Below are positions 8,436 to 16,410 of a stretch of DNA of 64,000 nucleotides, in pieces. Within the stretch, counting starts at the first letter, position 1, and each line of letters opens with the position of its first letter. The notes below the pieces were generated by a model. The model was not told the origin of the DNA and ran no database searches. It worked only from the letters and a program-made list of their open reading frames with translations. The translations under genes and the position numbers were made by a program. The DNA is from CAYXDO01 sp964463485 (lineage in GTDB: Bacteria; Myxococcota; Kuafuiibacteriia; Kuafuiibacteriales; Kuafuiibacteriaceae), in NCBI GenBank assembly GCA_964463485.1, contig CAYXDO010000023.1, positions 1 through 64,000 of the forward strand, written 5' to 3'.

Positions 8436-9697
8436 GGCGCTCGAAGCTCGTCCATGAGGCGGTCTGTCAGTCGACCCGCGAGCGTCGCGGACGGCACGAG
8501 CGGGTGGGCGAGCGCGGCGAGATAGACGTCCCTTCTTTCGCGGGAGATCGCGGCTCGCACCGCGAGCTCCTCGTAAGCTTTGACGTGCTGAATCAGGCCT
8601 CGGATCTCGGGTTCGAGCGGTCGTTGGGGCACCGGAGTCGCGCCCGAGACCCGGACTCGAGCTGGCACCTCGATCGAGCACTCGGCCGGGAGCTCGCGAA
8701 CGCAGCCGCCGTTTCGGATGTCGACCGTCAGCGTTCGTCCTGAGTCTTTCACGATTGCCTCGAGGATCTCGAGCGCCGCGTGAGAGTAGTGGGCGCCGCC
8801 GCGCTTTCCTAGAGCCAGAGGCTTCTGATGACTGTCCGGGCGCTCGTATTCTCGCAACAGCTCCGCCTCGATCTCCTCGACCTCTTCGGCGCGAAGCCTG
8901 TTCTTGGCTCGCTGCTCCGCGATCGTCTCGGTCGAGAGAAAAAAGTAACGCAAGTAGTCCGAAGGAATCATGCGCAGCGAGCGCAGGAGCTCCGGTGGAA
9001 AATCGAGATCCGGGATGTTCGCGGGGCGCGTGCCTTGGGCCAAGGTGCCCGACAGCTCGTCGATTACTCGCGGCAGGATCTCTTCCCCGCGGACGCGGAT
9101 CCCGCGAATGAACGAGAGATGATTGAGCCCGACCGAGTCGATGTCGACCTCGGTCTCGGCGAGCCCGAGGTGCAGCGCGAGCTCGCGTCGCTGCGAGATG
9201 GGGATGTTGCAGAGCCCGATCGTCGCCACCGACGAGTGTCGCAGCAGGGCCTCCGTGACGATGGAGACGGGGTTCGTGAAGTCGATGAGCGTGGCCGTCG
9301 GGTTGAGCGCCTCGATTCTTCGAGCGAGGTCCAGAACGACGGGAACGGTGCGCAAGGCGTTGGCGAGGCCACCGACCCCCGTCGTCTCTTGGCCGATCAC
9401 GCCTAGCTCTCGACCAAGCCGCTCGTCGCGGAGTCGAGCGGCTTGTCCGCCGACTCGGATTTGGACGATCACGAAGCGAGCGTCGACCAAACAGTCTTCG
9501 AGCCGGCGCGTACGGGTGATGTGCAGCCCGGACCCCCGCGTCATGCGCTCGACGAAGCCAGCCACGACCTCGAGCCTGCGGTCGTCGACATCATGAAGCT
9601 GAAGCTCCTGAATCCCTAGGTCTCTAGCGCGAGCGGCTACGCCTTCGGCGAGCTCCGGAGTGTAGGTCGAGCCTCCTCCAATCACGCTGATCTTCAT
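8429..9697 (-). CDS. Family 4 glycoside hydrolase (6-phospho-beta-glucosidase type)
   Basis: The 422-residue protein starts with MKISVIGGGSTYTPEL, the NAD-binding Rossmann start typical of GH4 enzymes. It has NPVSIVTEAL, then GLCNIP with the metal-ligand Cys, and GLNHLSFIRG with the metal-ligand His. GH4 enzymes use NAD and a divalent metal in a redox-assisted cleavage of glycosides. The CNIP form is usual in 6-phospho-beta-glucosidases and diacetylchitobiose-6-phosphate hydrolases. No phosphotransferase system is in the window, so a phosphorylated substrate would need another kinase. It is divergent from the GPH transporter, with 75 bases between them, which suggests shared control. Confidence 0.88.
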   Translation of the reverse strand: MKISVIGGGSTYTPELAEGVAARARDLGIQELQLHDVDDRRLEVVAGFVERMTRGSGLHITRTRRLEDCLVDARFVIVQIRVGGQAARLRDERLGRELGVIGQETTGVGGLANALRTVPVVLDLARRIEALNPTATLIDFTNPVSIVTEALLRHSSVATIGLCNIPISQRRELALHLGLAETEVDIDSVGLNHLSFIRGIRVRGEEILPRVIDELSGTLAQGTRPANIPDLDFPPELLRSLRMIPSDYLRYFFLSTETIAEQRAKNRLRAEEVEEIEAELLREYERPDSHQKPLALGKRGGAHYSHAALEILEAIVKDSGRTLTVDIRNGGCVRELPAECSIEVPARVRVSGATPVPQRPLEPEIRGLIQHVKAYEELAVRAAISRERRDVYLAALAHPLVPSATLAGRLTDRLMDELRAPQ

Positions 9698-9772
9698 GCG
9701 GAGGGTCTACTCGAAACGGAGACGCAGGGTCACGAGCAAGTTGCGGCGTCCGCGACCGCGCCTCGTGGCATA

Positions 9773-11125
9773 GTGCCCGCCGTGACGGCCACGCTGAGTC
9801 CCAAGCTGCCGATGCGGGTCACGTTCGCCTATGCGTTCGGCAACTTCGCGAACTCGATCCTCCCGATCGTGCTGCTGTCGTGGATCCTTTATTTCTACAG
9901 CCCTCCGGAAGACCAACAGCGCGCGGTCATCTTGTCGCCGGTCGTGATCGGGTCGATTCGAGGTCTCGAGCGGCTTTTCGGTATGGTGATCGAGCCGCTC
10001 ATCGGTCACCTCTCCGATCGGACCAACACGCGGTTTGGCCGCCGACTGCCTTGGATCCTCTTTGGCGCGCCGTTGCTGTGTCTGAGCTTCGCGGCCATTT
10101 GGTTTCCGCCGAGCCGCCCGACCGACGACCCCACCGTGATCGTGTACTTCACGATCGCGCTGGTGTTGTTCTGGGCCTCCTACACCGCGGTCGTGGGCCC
10201 GTATCTGTCGCTCTTGCCCGAGCTCGTCGCCGATGGTCCGGGTCGAATCAAGCTCTCGATCTGGCTCGCGGTCTTCGAGGCGATCGCGAACGTCGTTGGC
10301 GCCGTAGCGGCTGGGATGATCGTTGCCATGCCCGCGACGCGGCTCCTCGGTGTCGAGCTCGAGAATGGTTATCAAGTCCTCGGTCTGTCGCTCGGCTTGC
10401 TCGCGTTCGCGGTCTACGCGCTCATGTTGCTCGTCGTGCGCGAGCCTCCGCGCACACCGGCGCACGACGTCTCGTTCGAGCTCGTCGTCGCGATCCGAAC
10501 GTCGCTCGCGAATCCGCACTTTCTGCCTTACGCGCTCGGACTCGCTGGTTTCAGAGCGGCTGCGAGCTCCGCGGTGATGGGCATCCCTTTCGTGGCGACC
10601 GTGTTGATGCAAACTTCGGAGGAGGTCGCCGGCTACATGCTCGGGATCATCATCGTGTTTGCGACGCTGGCCTTTCCGCTCGTGATGTGGCTGTCGAACC
10701 GGCACGGCGTGGCCCGTGTGTTTCGATGGGCCGGACTCGGCTTCATCGTGAGCCTCCCGTTGATCGGCACCATCGGCCTCGTGCCCATTCCGCCGATGGT
10801 TCACGGGATCGTGTTGTTCGTGATGGCTGGCTTTCCGGTCGCCGGGCTGATGGTGCTGCCGCGCGCGCTCCTCGCCGAGGTCATCGACCGTGACCAAGAA
10901 CGCACCGGGCTGCGACGTGAGGCGATGTACAACGGCATGTCGGGCGTTCTCGAAAAGATGGGCGAGGCGTTGGCGCTCGGAGTGCTCGGCGTCTTGTTCC
11001 AGCAGTTCGGAAACAGCTCGTCGTCTCCCTTGGGGCTCAGGCTGATGGGCGTGGCGGCGGGTGTGTTCGTGGTCCTGGGCCTGCTTGCGTTCAGGAAGTA
11101 TGGAGCGACCCGTGAGTCGACGTGA
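9773..11125 (+). CDS. GPH-family (MelB-like) sugar:cation symporter
   Basis: This 450-residue protein has about twelve hydrophobic segments and an N-terminus typical of the GPH branch of the major facilitator superfamily: FAYAFGNFANSI, then GHLSDRTNTRFGRRLPWILFG in the first inner loop. Such carriers import sugars or glycosides with H+ or Na+ in the inner membrane. The start is GTG 9773 (alternative GTG 9782). With the divergent GH4 enzyme it suggests glycoside uptake and hydrolysis; the substrate is not known. The last 26 bases overlap the ceramidase-like gene. Confidence 0.88.
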   Translation: MPAVTATLSPKLPMRVTFAYAFGNFANSILPIVLLSWILYFYSPPEDQQRAVILSPVVIGSIRGLERLFGMVIEPLIGHLSDRTNTRFGRRLPWILFGAPLLCLSFAAIWFPPSRPTDDPTVIVYFTIALVLFWASYTAVVGPYLSLLPELVADGPGRIKLSIWLAVFEAIANVVGAVAAGMIVAMPATRLLGVELENGYQVLGLSLGLLAFAVYALMLLVVREPPRTPAHDVSFELVVAIRTSLANPHFLPYALGLAGFRAAASSAVMGIPFVATVLMQTSEEVAGYMLGIIIVFATLAFPLVMWLSNRHGVARVFRWAGLGFIVSLPLIGTIGLVPIPPMVHGIVLFVMAGFPVAGLMVLPRALLAEVIDRDQERTGLRREAMYNGMSGVLEKMGEALALGVLGVLFQQFGNSSSSPLGLRLMGVAAGVFVVLGLLAFRKYGATREST

Positions 11126-12473
11126 AGCGCTTACTCGGCGCTCTTTGTTGGCGTCGATGGCGGTAGGTTCGACCGGCTGCCTCGTGGCGAGCAAGCCGGG
11201 GCCCCGCGTGTTTCACGCGCGATACCCAATGGGCGCGATCCCGCCGGCCGGAGCAGGTGAGCTCTTCGTTGGAGCTGCAACGATCGATCTCACGCCGCCG
11301 GCGGGGAGTCGCACGTGGCTCGCCGGATTCGGAGCCATGCGTCGTGTGCGCGCCGTGCGTGATCCGGTGGAGGCGCGTTGCCTCTATCTCGAGAACGGCG
11401 GACGGCGTGTCGCGATCGTGATGGTCGACGTCGTGGGGCTGCTTCGGCCTACGGTCGAGCGTGTGCGACGGCTCGTAGGCAATGGAATCGAGGTCGTCGT
11501 GGCCTCGACGCACAATCACTCGAGCCCGGACACGCTAGGCTTCTGGGGCCCCGCCATTCTCTATACGTTGCCCCATCGCTCGGGCATCGACCCGAGCTAC
11601 CAAGCGACCTTGGAGAAGCGGCTCGCGGTGGTCGTTCGAGCCGCAGTGCGCTCGGCTCGGCCGGGGCGACTCCATATCGCGGAGGGCGAGCTTCCTCCTG
11701 GGATCGCGATGAACCTTCGACCTCCGTTCAAGGCCGATCCGCCGCTGCTCGTCGTGGCTGCGGACGATGAACAGGGACAGGCGATCGCGACGCTCGTGCA
11801 CTTCGCTTGTCACGTGGAGACGTTGGGCGATCACAACCGCGACCTGTCCGCCGGCTTCCCGGCGCCGCTCAGAGCCGAGGTCGAAGCGCGGAGGGGCGGG
11901 CTCGCGATCTATGCCAACGGGGCCTTGGGCGGAATGGTGACACCCGACGTGGCCGCGAGCGCAGACGCTACGGAGCGTAAGCGACGAGACCGAGAGATCG
12001 GCGAGACGGCAGCCAACGCGGCGCTCGACCTGCTGGCGAGCTCGAAGCCGCTCGACGCCGAGCCGCTGCAGCTCTCGCGGCGTTCGGTAGACGTGCCCGT
12101 GGACAACGAGCTCTATGCGTACATCGAGCGCGTCGGGATCGTGGAGGCGCGGGCGCACGGCGCCGACGACGCGTCGCTCGTCACCGAAGTGGGACGCCTC
12201 GACCTCGGCTCGCTCTCGATCGCACTCGTGCCCGGGGAGCCTACGCCCGCAGTGGGCGCAGAGCTTCGTGCAGGCCTCTTGGCGCTCCCGGGAGTCGAGC
12301 ACGCGTCGGTGTTGGGTTTGGCCAACGACGAGCTCGGGTACGTGTTGAAGCCCGAGCAGATCTCCGATCCGGAGTTCGAGTACGAGGTCTCGATGACTCC
12401 GTCGCCGAGTATCTTCGCGGTGCTCTCCGCAGCGATGGCTTCCCTGGAGCCACGCCGGATGCGTGGGTCGTGA
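11100..12473 (+). CDS. Neutral/alkaline ceramidase-like hydrolase, exported lipoprotein
   Basis: The mature part opens with GAATIDLTPPAGSRTWLAGFG and includes ASTHNHSSPDT, the His-rich active-site region of the neutral/alkaline non-lysosomal ceramidase family. It also has LVHFACHVETLG and YANGALGGMVTP. In this family a zinc site hydrolyses an amide such as that of ceramide, although many bacterial members are uncharacterised. The N-terminus SRREALTRRSLLAS with GSTGC looks like a twin-arginine-type signal ending in a lipobox. ATG 11100 follows an AGGA box; GTG 11112 is possible. It lacks the C-terminal Ig-like domain of full ceramidases. The order after the transporter suggests one transcript. 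Confidence 0.75.
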   Translation: MERPVSRREALTRRSLLASMAVGSTGCLVASKPGPRVFHARYPMGAIPPAGAGELFVGAATIDLTPPAGSRTWLAGFGAMRRVRAVRDPVEARCLYLENGGRRVAIVMVDVVGLLRPTVERVRRLVGNGIEVVVASTHNHSSPDTLGFWGPAILYTLPHRSGIDPSYQATLEKRLAVVVRAAVRSARPGRLHIAEGELPPGIAMNLRPPFKADPPLLVVAADDEQGQAIATLVHFACHVETLGDHNRDLSAGFPAPLRAEVEARRGGLAIYANGALGGMVTPDVAASADATERKRRDREIGETAANAALDLLASSKPLDAEPLQLSRRSVDVPVDNELYAYIERVGIVEARAHGADDASLVTEVGRLDLGSLSIALVPGEPTPAVGAELRAGLLALPGVEHASVLGLANDELGYVLKPEQISDPEFEYEVSMTPSPSIFAVLSAAMASLEPRRMRGS

Positions 12474-12485
12474 TAAGCTCTGGGC

Positions 12486-12884
12486 ATGGCTCGGAAGAGT
12501 AGCTCGCCGGCGAAGGCAAACGGCGAAGCTGGCCTTCGCCTGGATCAGCTCGACCGAAAGGTTACCGACACAAGGGAGCTCGTGAATGCGCTCGTCGTCG
12601 GTTTGGCGCGTTTCGCCGAGCGCGCCGACGGATTCATGGTCGAGCAGCAGAAGATCAATCTCGAGCAGCAAAAGACCACCGCCGAGCAGCAGAAGACCAA
12701 CGCCGAGCTGCAGAAGACCAACGCCGAGATGCAGAAGGCCAACGTCGAGATGCGCGCTCAAACCAAGGCGATGGAGCGTCGTGCCGATTTATCCGAGAAG
12801 CGCACCGACGCGATCATTCGAGAGCTTCGGCAGCACAGGAGCCGAATCCAGAAAGTCGAGCAGGGCGCTCGGAACCGGAAGTGA
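12486..12884 (+). CDS. Coiled-coil protein with heptad repeats, unknown function
   Basis: I do not recognise a family. The 132-residue protein has a basic N-terminus and then a Gln/Lys/Glu-rich coil made of seven-residue repeats: QQKINLE, QQKTTAE, QQKTNAE, LQKTNAE, MQKANVE, at about residues 54-90. The 21-bp DNA repeats behind them suggest recent slippage. No signal peptide or membrane segment is visible. It follows the ceramidase-like gene by 12 bases. Confidence 0.65.
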   Translation: MARKSSSPAKANGEAGLRLDQLDRKVTDTRELVNALVVGLARFAERADGFMVEQQKINLEQQKTTAEQQKTNAELQKTNAEMQKANVEMRAQTKAMERRADLSEKRTDAIIRELRQHRSRIQKVEQGARNRK

Positions 12885-12977
12885 GCTCCGCACGCAGAGA
12901 TTGCTCGCTGGCCTCCTCGTCCGAGCGTTGACGCAGGGCCTCCGCACAGATTGACGGCGGAGCCCTCCCCACAGAGG

Positions 12978-14228
12978 ATGCGCGCGATGCTCGCGTTGCG
13001 CGGCGGAGAGCCCGTTCGAACGAAACCTTGGGCGACGTGGCCAGAACGAGGCCAATTGGAGGTCGACGCTGTCTCGGCCGTCGTCACCGGAGGCCGATGG
13101 GGCGGCTTCCCTGCGCCCGGCCCCGAGGCCGCGCGGTTCGCGCTCTCGTTCGCAGAATACGTTCGAGTCTCTCACTGCGTGCTCGCGGCGAACGGCACCG
13201 TGACGCTCAAGGTCATCTTGAGGGCGCTCGGCGTCGGCGCTCGAGACGAGGTCATCGTCCCGTCGCTCACGTGGATCGCGACGGCGGGCGCGGCGGTGTA
13301 CGTGAACGCGATCCCGGTCTTCGCCGACGTCGACCCCGACACGCTCTGTTTGGATCCCGAGGACGTCGCCCGAAAAATCACCTCGCGCACCAGGGCGATC
13401 ATCCCCGTACATCTCGGCTCTTCCATGGCCGACATGGACGCGCTCGAGGCGATCTGTCGCCCGCGGGGCATCGCCATCATCGAGGACTGTGCTCACGCCC
13501 ATGGCATGGCGTGGAAAGGTCGTCCGGCGGGCTCGATCGGAGACGCGGGGAGCTTCTCGTTCCAGAGCAGCAAGCTCCTGACGGCCGGTGAGGGCGGAGC
13601 GATCACCACGAACGATCGAGTCCTCGCCGAGAAGTGTCAGGCGCTCGTGAACTGTGGCCGCAAGGAGCCCGGCTACGACTCGTTCGAAGGTCGAGTGTTC
13701 GGTTGGAACGACCGCATCACCGAGCTTCAGGCGACGCTCCTCTCCGCGCAGCTCTCTCGGCTCGACGATCAGCATTCGCGTCGCGCCGCCAACGTCGCGC
13801 ACTTCGAGCAGCGCCTGGCAGAGATCAGAGGTCTTCGGGTGCAGCGACGAGATCCACGCATCACGCGGCACACGTTCTACGAGTTGGTCCTCCTCTACGA
13901 TCGCGCGGAGTGGAAGGGGCTCCCGAGAGATCGCTTCGTCGAGGCGCTGGAAGCCGAAGGAGTGCCCGCGGACGGCGGATTCTATGTGCCCATCCCGCAT
14001 CGCGTGGCAGAGATCTTTCCGCTCTCGGCGCGCGAGTACCCGGAAACCTTTGGGCGATATGGTCGCGCGCTCACACCCGAAGGCGCGCCAACTCCGCGTG
14101 CTGCGTATGCAGCTTACGAGCAGACCGTGTGGCTCCATCATTCGCTCTTCCTCGGGACCACCGAAGACGTCGACGACATCGTCGCGGCGATGACTAAAAT
14201 CCGGGAGCACGTCGATGCGCTCCTCTGA
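12978..14228 (+). CDS. DegT/DnrJ/EryC1/StrS-family aminotransferase
   Basis: This PLP-dependent sugar or cyclitol aminotransferase has the family features: EVIVPSLTWIATAGAAVYVNAIPVF in parts, EDCAHAHG (the Asp that contacts PLP), and SFSFQSSKLLTAGEGG with the Lys that binds PLP. The 416 residues are a normal length. It resembles the scyllo-inosose/AHBA-synthase subgroup in having LRGGEPVRTKPW near the start. ATG 12978 is used here; ATG 12987 is better spaced from the AGAGG box. Its stop lies 14 bases inside the Gfo/Idh gene. Together with that gene and the kinase it suggests conversion of a keto-sugar or inositol derivative. Confidence 0.88.
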   Translation: MRAMLALRGGEPVRTKPWATWPERGQLEVDAVSAVVTGGRWGGFPAPGPEAARFALSFAEYVRVSHCVLAANGTVTLKVILRALGVGARDEVIVPSLTWIATAGAAVYVNAIPVFADVDPDTLCLDPEDVARKITSRTRAIIPVHLGSSMADMDALEAICRPRGIAIIEDCAHAHGMAWKGRPAGSIGDAGSFSFQSSKLLTAGEGGAITTNDRVLAEKCQALVNCGRKEPGYDSFEGRVFGWNDRITELQATLLSAQLSRLDDQHSRRAANVAHFEQRLAEIRGLRVQRRDPRITRHTFYELVLLYDRAEWKGLPRDRFVEALEAEGVPADGGFYVPIPHRVAEIFPLSAREYPETFGRYGRALTPEGAPTPRAAYAAYEQTVWLHHSLFLGTTEDVDDIVAAMTKIREHVDALL

Positions 14229-15333
14229 GCGCCTCAGGTTCGCGATCATTGGCGGCGGCTGGATCAACGACGTTCACTTGCGCGCGCTCGCGTGTGTGCC
14301 GGACATCGACGTGACGGCGCTCGGCGATTATCCGCGCGAGCGAGGGGGGCGTGCTGGTCGAGGCGAAGCGCTGGCGAAGAAGTATCGCGTCCCGAACTAC
14401 CATGCGGACTATCGGCGGCTGCTCGAGGATCCCGACATCGACGCCGTGGTGATCGGGCTTCCGAACTGTCTTCACGCCGAGGTCACGCTCGCAGCCTTGG
14501 ACGCTGGCAAGCACGTGGTGCTCGAGAAGCCGCTCTGCCTGAAGCTCTCGGAGGCCGATCAGATCATCGCGCTGGCCAAAGAAAGGAGACGCATCTGCGG
14601 CTATGCGGAGGAGCTTCTTTTCTGCCCGAAGTTCATTCGCGCCAAGGAGCTCGTGGATCGCGGCGCGGTGGGTCGCCCTTTCTTGATCAAGCAGACCGAA
14701 GCCCACGCGGGGCCCTACGCGGACTGGTTCTTTACGCCCGAGCTGGCTGGCGGCGGGGCCTTGCTCGACATGGGTTGCCACTCGATCGAGTTGGCGCGCT
14801 GGTTTTTCGGGAAGGCCAAGGTCACGTCCGTGACCGCGAAGCTCGCGACGTTCGTTCACACCGAGCGGCCCGGGCCGCTCGAGGATCACGTCGTGGTGAT
14901 GCTCGATCTCGAAGGTGGCAACACCGTGATCGCCGAGGCCGGCTGGTGCCTTCAAGGTGGCATGGAATCCGTCGCGCGAGTGCAGGGCACGACCGGCGTG
15001 ATGGACATCGACCTCTTGCGCGGCAATGGGTTCAGGCTCTTCTCGATGACCGGCGCGGAAGGCGAGGAGCTTCTGCCGGGCTGGTCCGTGCCCGACTTCG
15101 ACTGGCTCGTGTCGAACGGATATCCAGCAGAGATGGCGGAATTTTCGCGTGCCATTCGAGAGCAAAGAGCTCCGCTCGAGTCTGCGGAAGACGGCCGCAT
15201 CGTGTTGGAAATTTGCTGGGCGGCGTATGTGTCGGCCGCCGAGGGTCGCACCGTGAAGCTGCCTTTCGCGCCCGATCCGAAGTGGAGGTATCCCGCGGAG
15301 CCCTGGCTCAGCGCGCTGGGTCGGACGACGTGA
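14215..15333 (+). CDS. Gfo/Idh/MocA-family NAD(P)-dependent oxidoreductase
   Basis: The 372-residue protein begins with FAIIGGGWINDVHLRAL, a Rossmann dinucleotide site. It has the family EKPL motif (HVVLEKPLCLKLSEA), whose Lys is catalytic, and GGGALLDMGCHSIELARWFFG with the catalytic Asp/His pair. Such enzymes oxidise or reduce sugars and inositols. It overlaps the aminotransferase by 14 bases, and its stop overlaps the kinase start as GTGA, so the three genes look translationally coupled. The exact substrate is not readable. Confidence 0.9.
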   Translation: MRSSERLRFAIIGGGWINDVHLRALACVPDIDVTALGDYPRERGGRAGRGEALAKKYRVPNYHADYRRLLEDPDIDAVVIGLPNCLHAEVTLAALDAGKHVVLEKPLCLKLSEADQIIALAKERRRICGYAEELLFCPKFIRAKELVDRGAVGRPFLIKQTEAHAGPYADWFFTPELAGGGALLDMGCHSIELARWFFGKAKVTSVTAKLATFVHTERPGPLEDHVVVMLDLEGGNTVIAEAGWCLQGGMESVARVQGTTGVMDIDLLRGNGFRLFSMTGAEGEELLPGWSVPDFDWLVSNGYPAEMAEFSRAIREQRAPLESAEDGRIVLEICWAAYVSAAEGRTVKLPFAPDPKWRYPAEPWLSALGRTT

Positions 15334-16316
15334 GCTTGCTGCTGGGTGTGGACGGGGGCGGCACGAAGACCGTAGCCGCGCTCGCGACCTTCGAGGGTCA
15401 GCTCGTCGGCGTCGCTCGGACCGGCCCATCCAATCCGCAATCCATTGGGACGCTAGGCGCTGCGCGAGCGGTGCGGCTTGCGATCGACGCCGCGCTCGCC
15501 CGCGCGGGCGGAACCGAGTCAGAGATCGTCGCGAGTGCTTTCGGGATCGCGGGCGCTGATTTTGAACGCGGCACCGCGCTCGTGGCTCGCACCATACGAG
15601 GCGTAGGTTCCTTCGGACGCACGTTCGTCGACAACGACAGCTTGCTCGTGCTGCGGCTCGGCGCGCCGGACTTCGTCGGTGTTGGGCTCGTGGCGGGGAC
15701 GGGGACCAACTGCGTGGGCCGCGGGTCGAGCGGGCAGCGCTTTCAAATCGGGGGCATGGGTCACATCTCCGGAGACCTCGGGTCCGCGTCCGACCTCGCG
15801 ACCCTGGCAGTGCGAGAGGCGTGGAGGCAGAGCGACGGACGATCGAACCCTACGCCGCTCCGCGCGCGCGTCCGCGATGTTTTCGGTACCAACGATCTCG
15901 AGGCCATCGCGGCCGCTTGGGAGGAGGACGCGACGCTGGTTCCACGGCTCGTCTCCGTGCTGTTCGAGTGCGCGCGTGCCGAGGACGGCGCCGCGCTCGA
16001 GATCCTCGACTTCGTCGGCGCGCAGCTCGCGGAAGCGGCTACGACGTGTGCCCGGGGCCTCGGACTGGATCGTCCAACGATCGCGCTCGGCGGTTCGATG
16101 CTCGCGACAGAGGGCCATGAGCCCTTGCGGCGGGTCGTGCGGCGCCGTATCTGCGCCGCTCTCGAGCGTGCGGCGGTCTGCGGTCCGTCGGAGCATCCCG
16201 TGGTAGGAGCCCTCTTGATCGCGGCGGACCTGATGGGTGCGACAGGGTTCGAAGCCAAAGCACGATCGGCAGCGCGAGGCATGGACTTTTCCAAGAGCGT
16301 TCAGGCAGAGGAATGA
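15330..16316 (+). CDS. BadF/BadG-type sugar kinase (N-acetylglucosamine kinase-like)
   Basis: The protein starts at GTG 15330, overlapping the previous stop, with LLGVDGGGTKTVAALA, the ATP-binding phosphate 1 motif of the ASKHA fold. It also has AGTGTNCVGR (phosphate 2), GGMGHISGDLGSASDLA, and IALGGSML (adenosine motif). The 328 residues match bacterial and eukaryotic-type GlcNAc kinases of the BadF/BadG/BcrA/BcrD family. It would phosphorylate an amino sugar in the cytoplasm. Its place after an aminotransferase and an oxidoreductase supports amino-sugar or cyclitol metabolism. Confidence 0.85.
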   Translation: MSLLLGVDGGGTKTVAALATFEGQLVGVARTGPSNPQSIGTLGAARAVRLAIDAALARAGGTESEIVASAFGIAGADFERGTALVARTIRGVGSFGRTFVDNDSLLVLRLGAPDFVGVGLVAGTGTNCVGRGSSGQRFQIGGMGHISGDLGSASDLATLAVREAWRQSDGRSNPTPLRARVRDVFGTNDLEAIAAAWEEDATLVPRLVSVLFECARAEDGAALEILDFVGAQLAEAATTCARGLGLDRPTIALGGSMLATEGHEPLRRVVRRRICAALERAAVCGPSEHPVVGALLIAADLMGATGFEAKARSAARGMDFSKSVQAEE

Positions 16317-16410
16317 GCGCTACGCCCGCTCTGTTGTGGGCGCAAAGTTGCGAGCCTTCGTCCGCCGAGGAATGATCGCCGGGCGCCTCGCTGGCGAAAG
16401 CAAGACCGAG

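Noticed and set aside
9707..11194. Long minus-strand open frame of 495 codons opposite the GPH transporter
   Set aside because: The translation is dominated by Arg, His, Glu and Asp with no hydrophobic core, as expected for the antisense of a GC-rich membrane-protein gene. The plus strand encodes a clear transporter.
14292..15329. Possible long N-terminal extension of the BadF-type kinase
   Set aside because: This part reads as an Arg-rich shadow of the Gfo/Idh gene in another frame. The kinase starts at GTG 15330 with its ATP motif.
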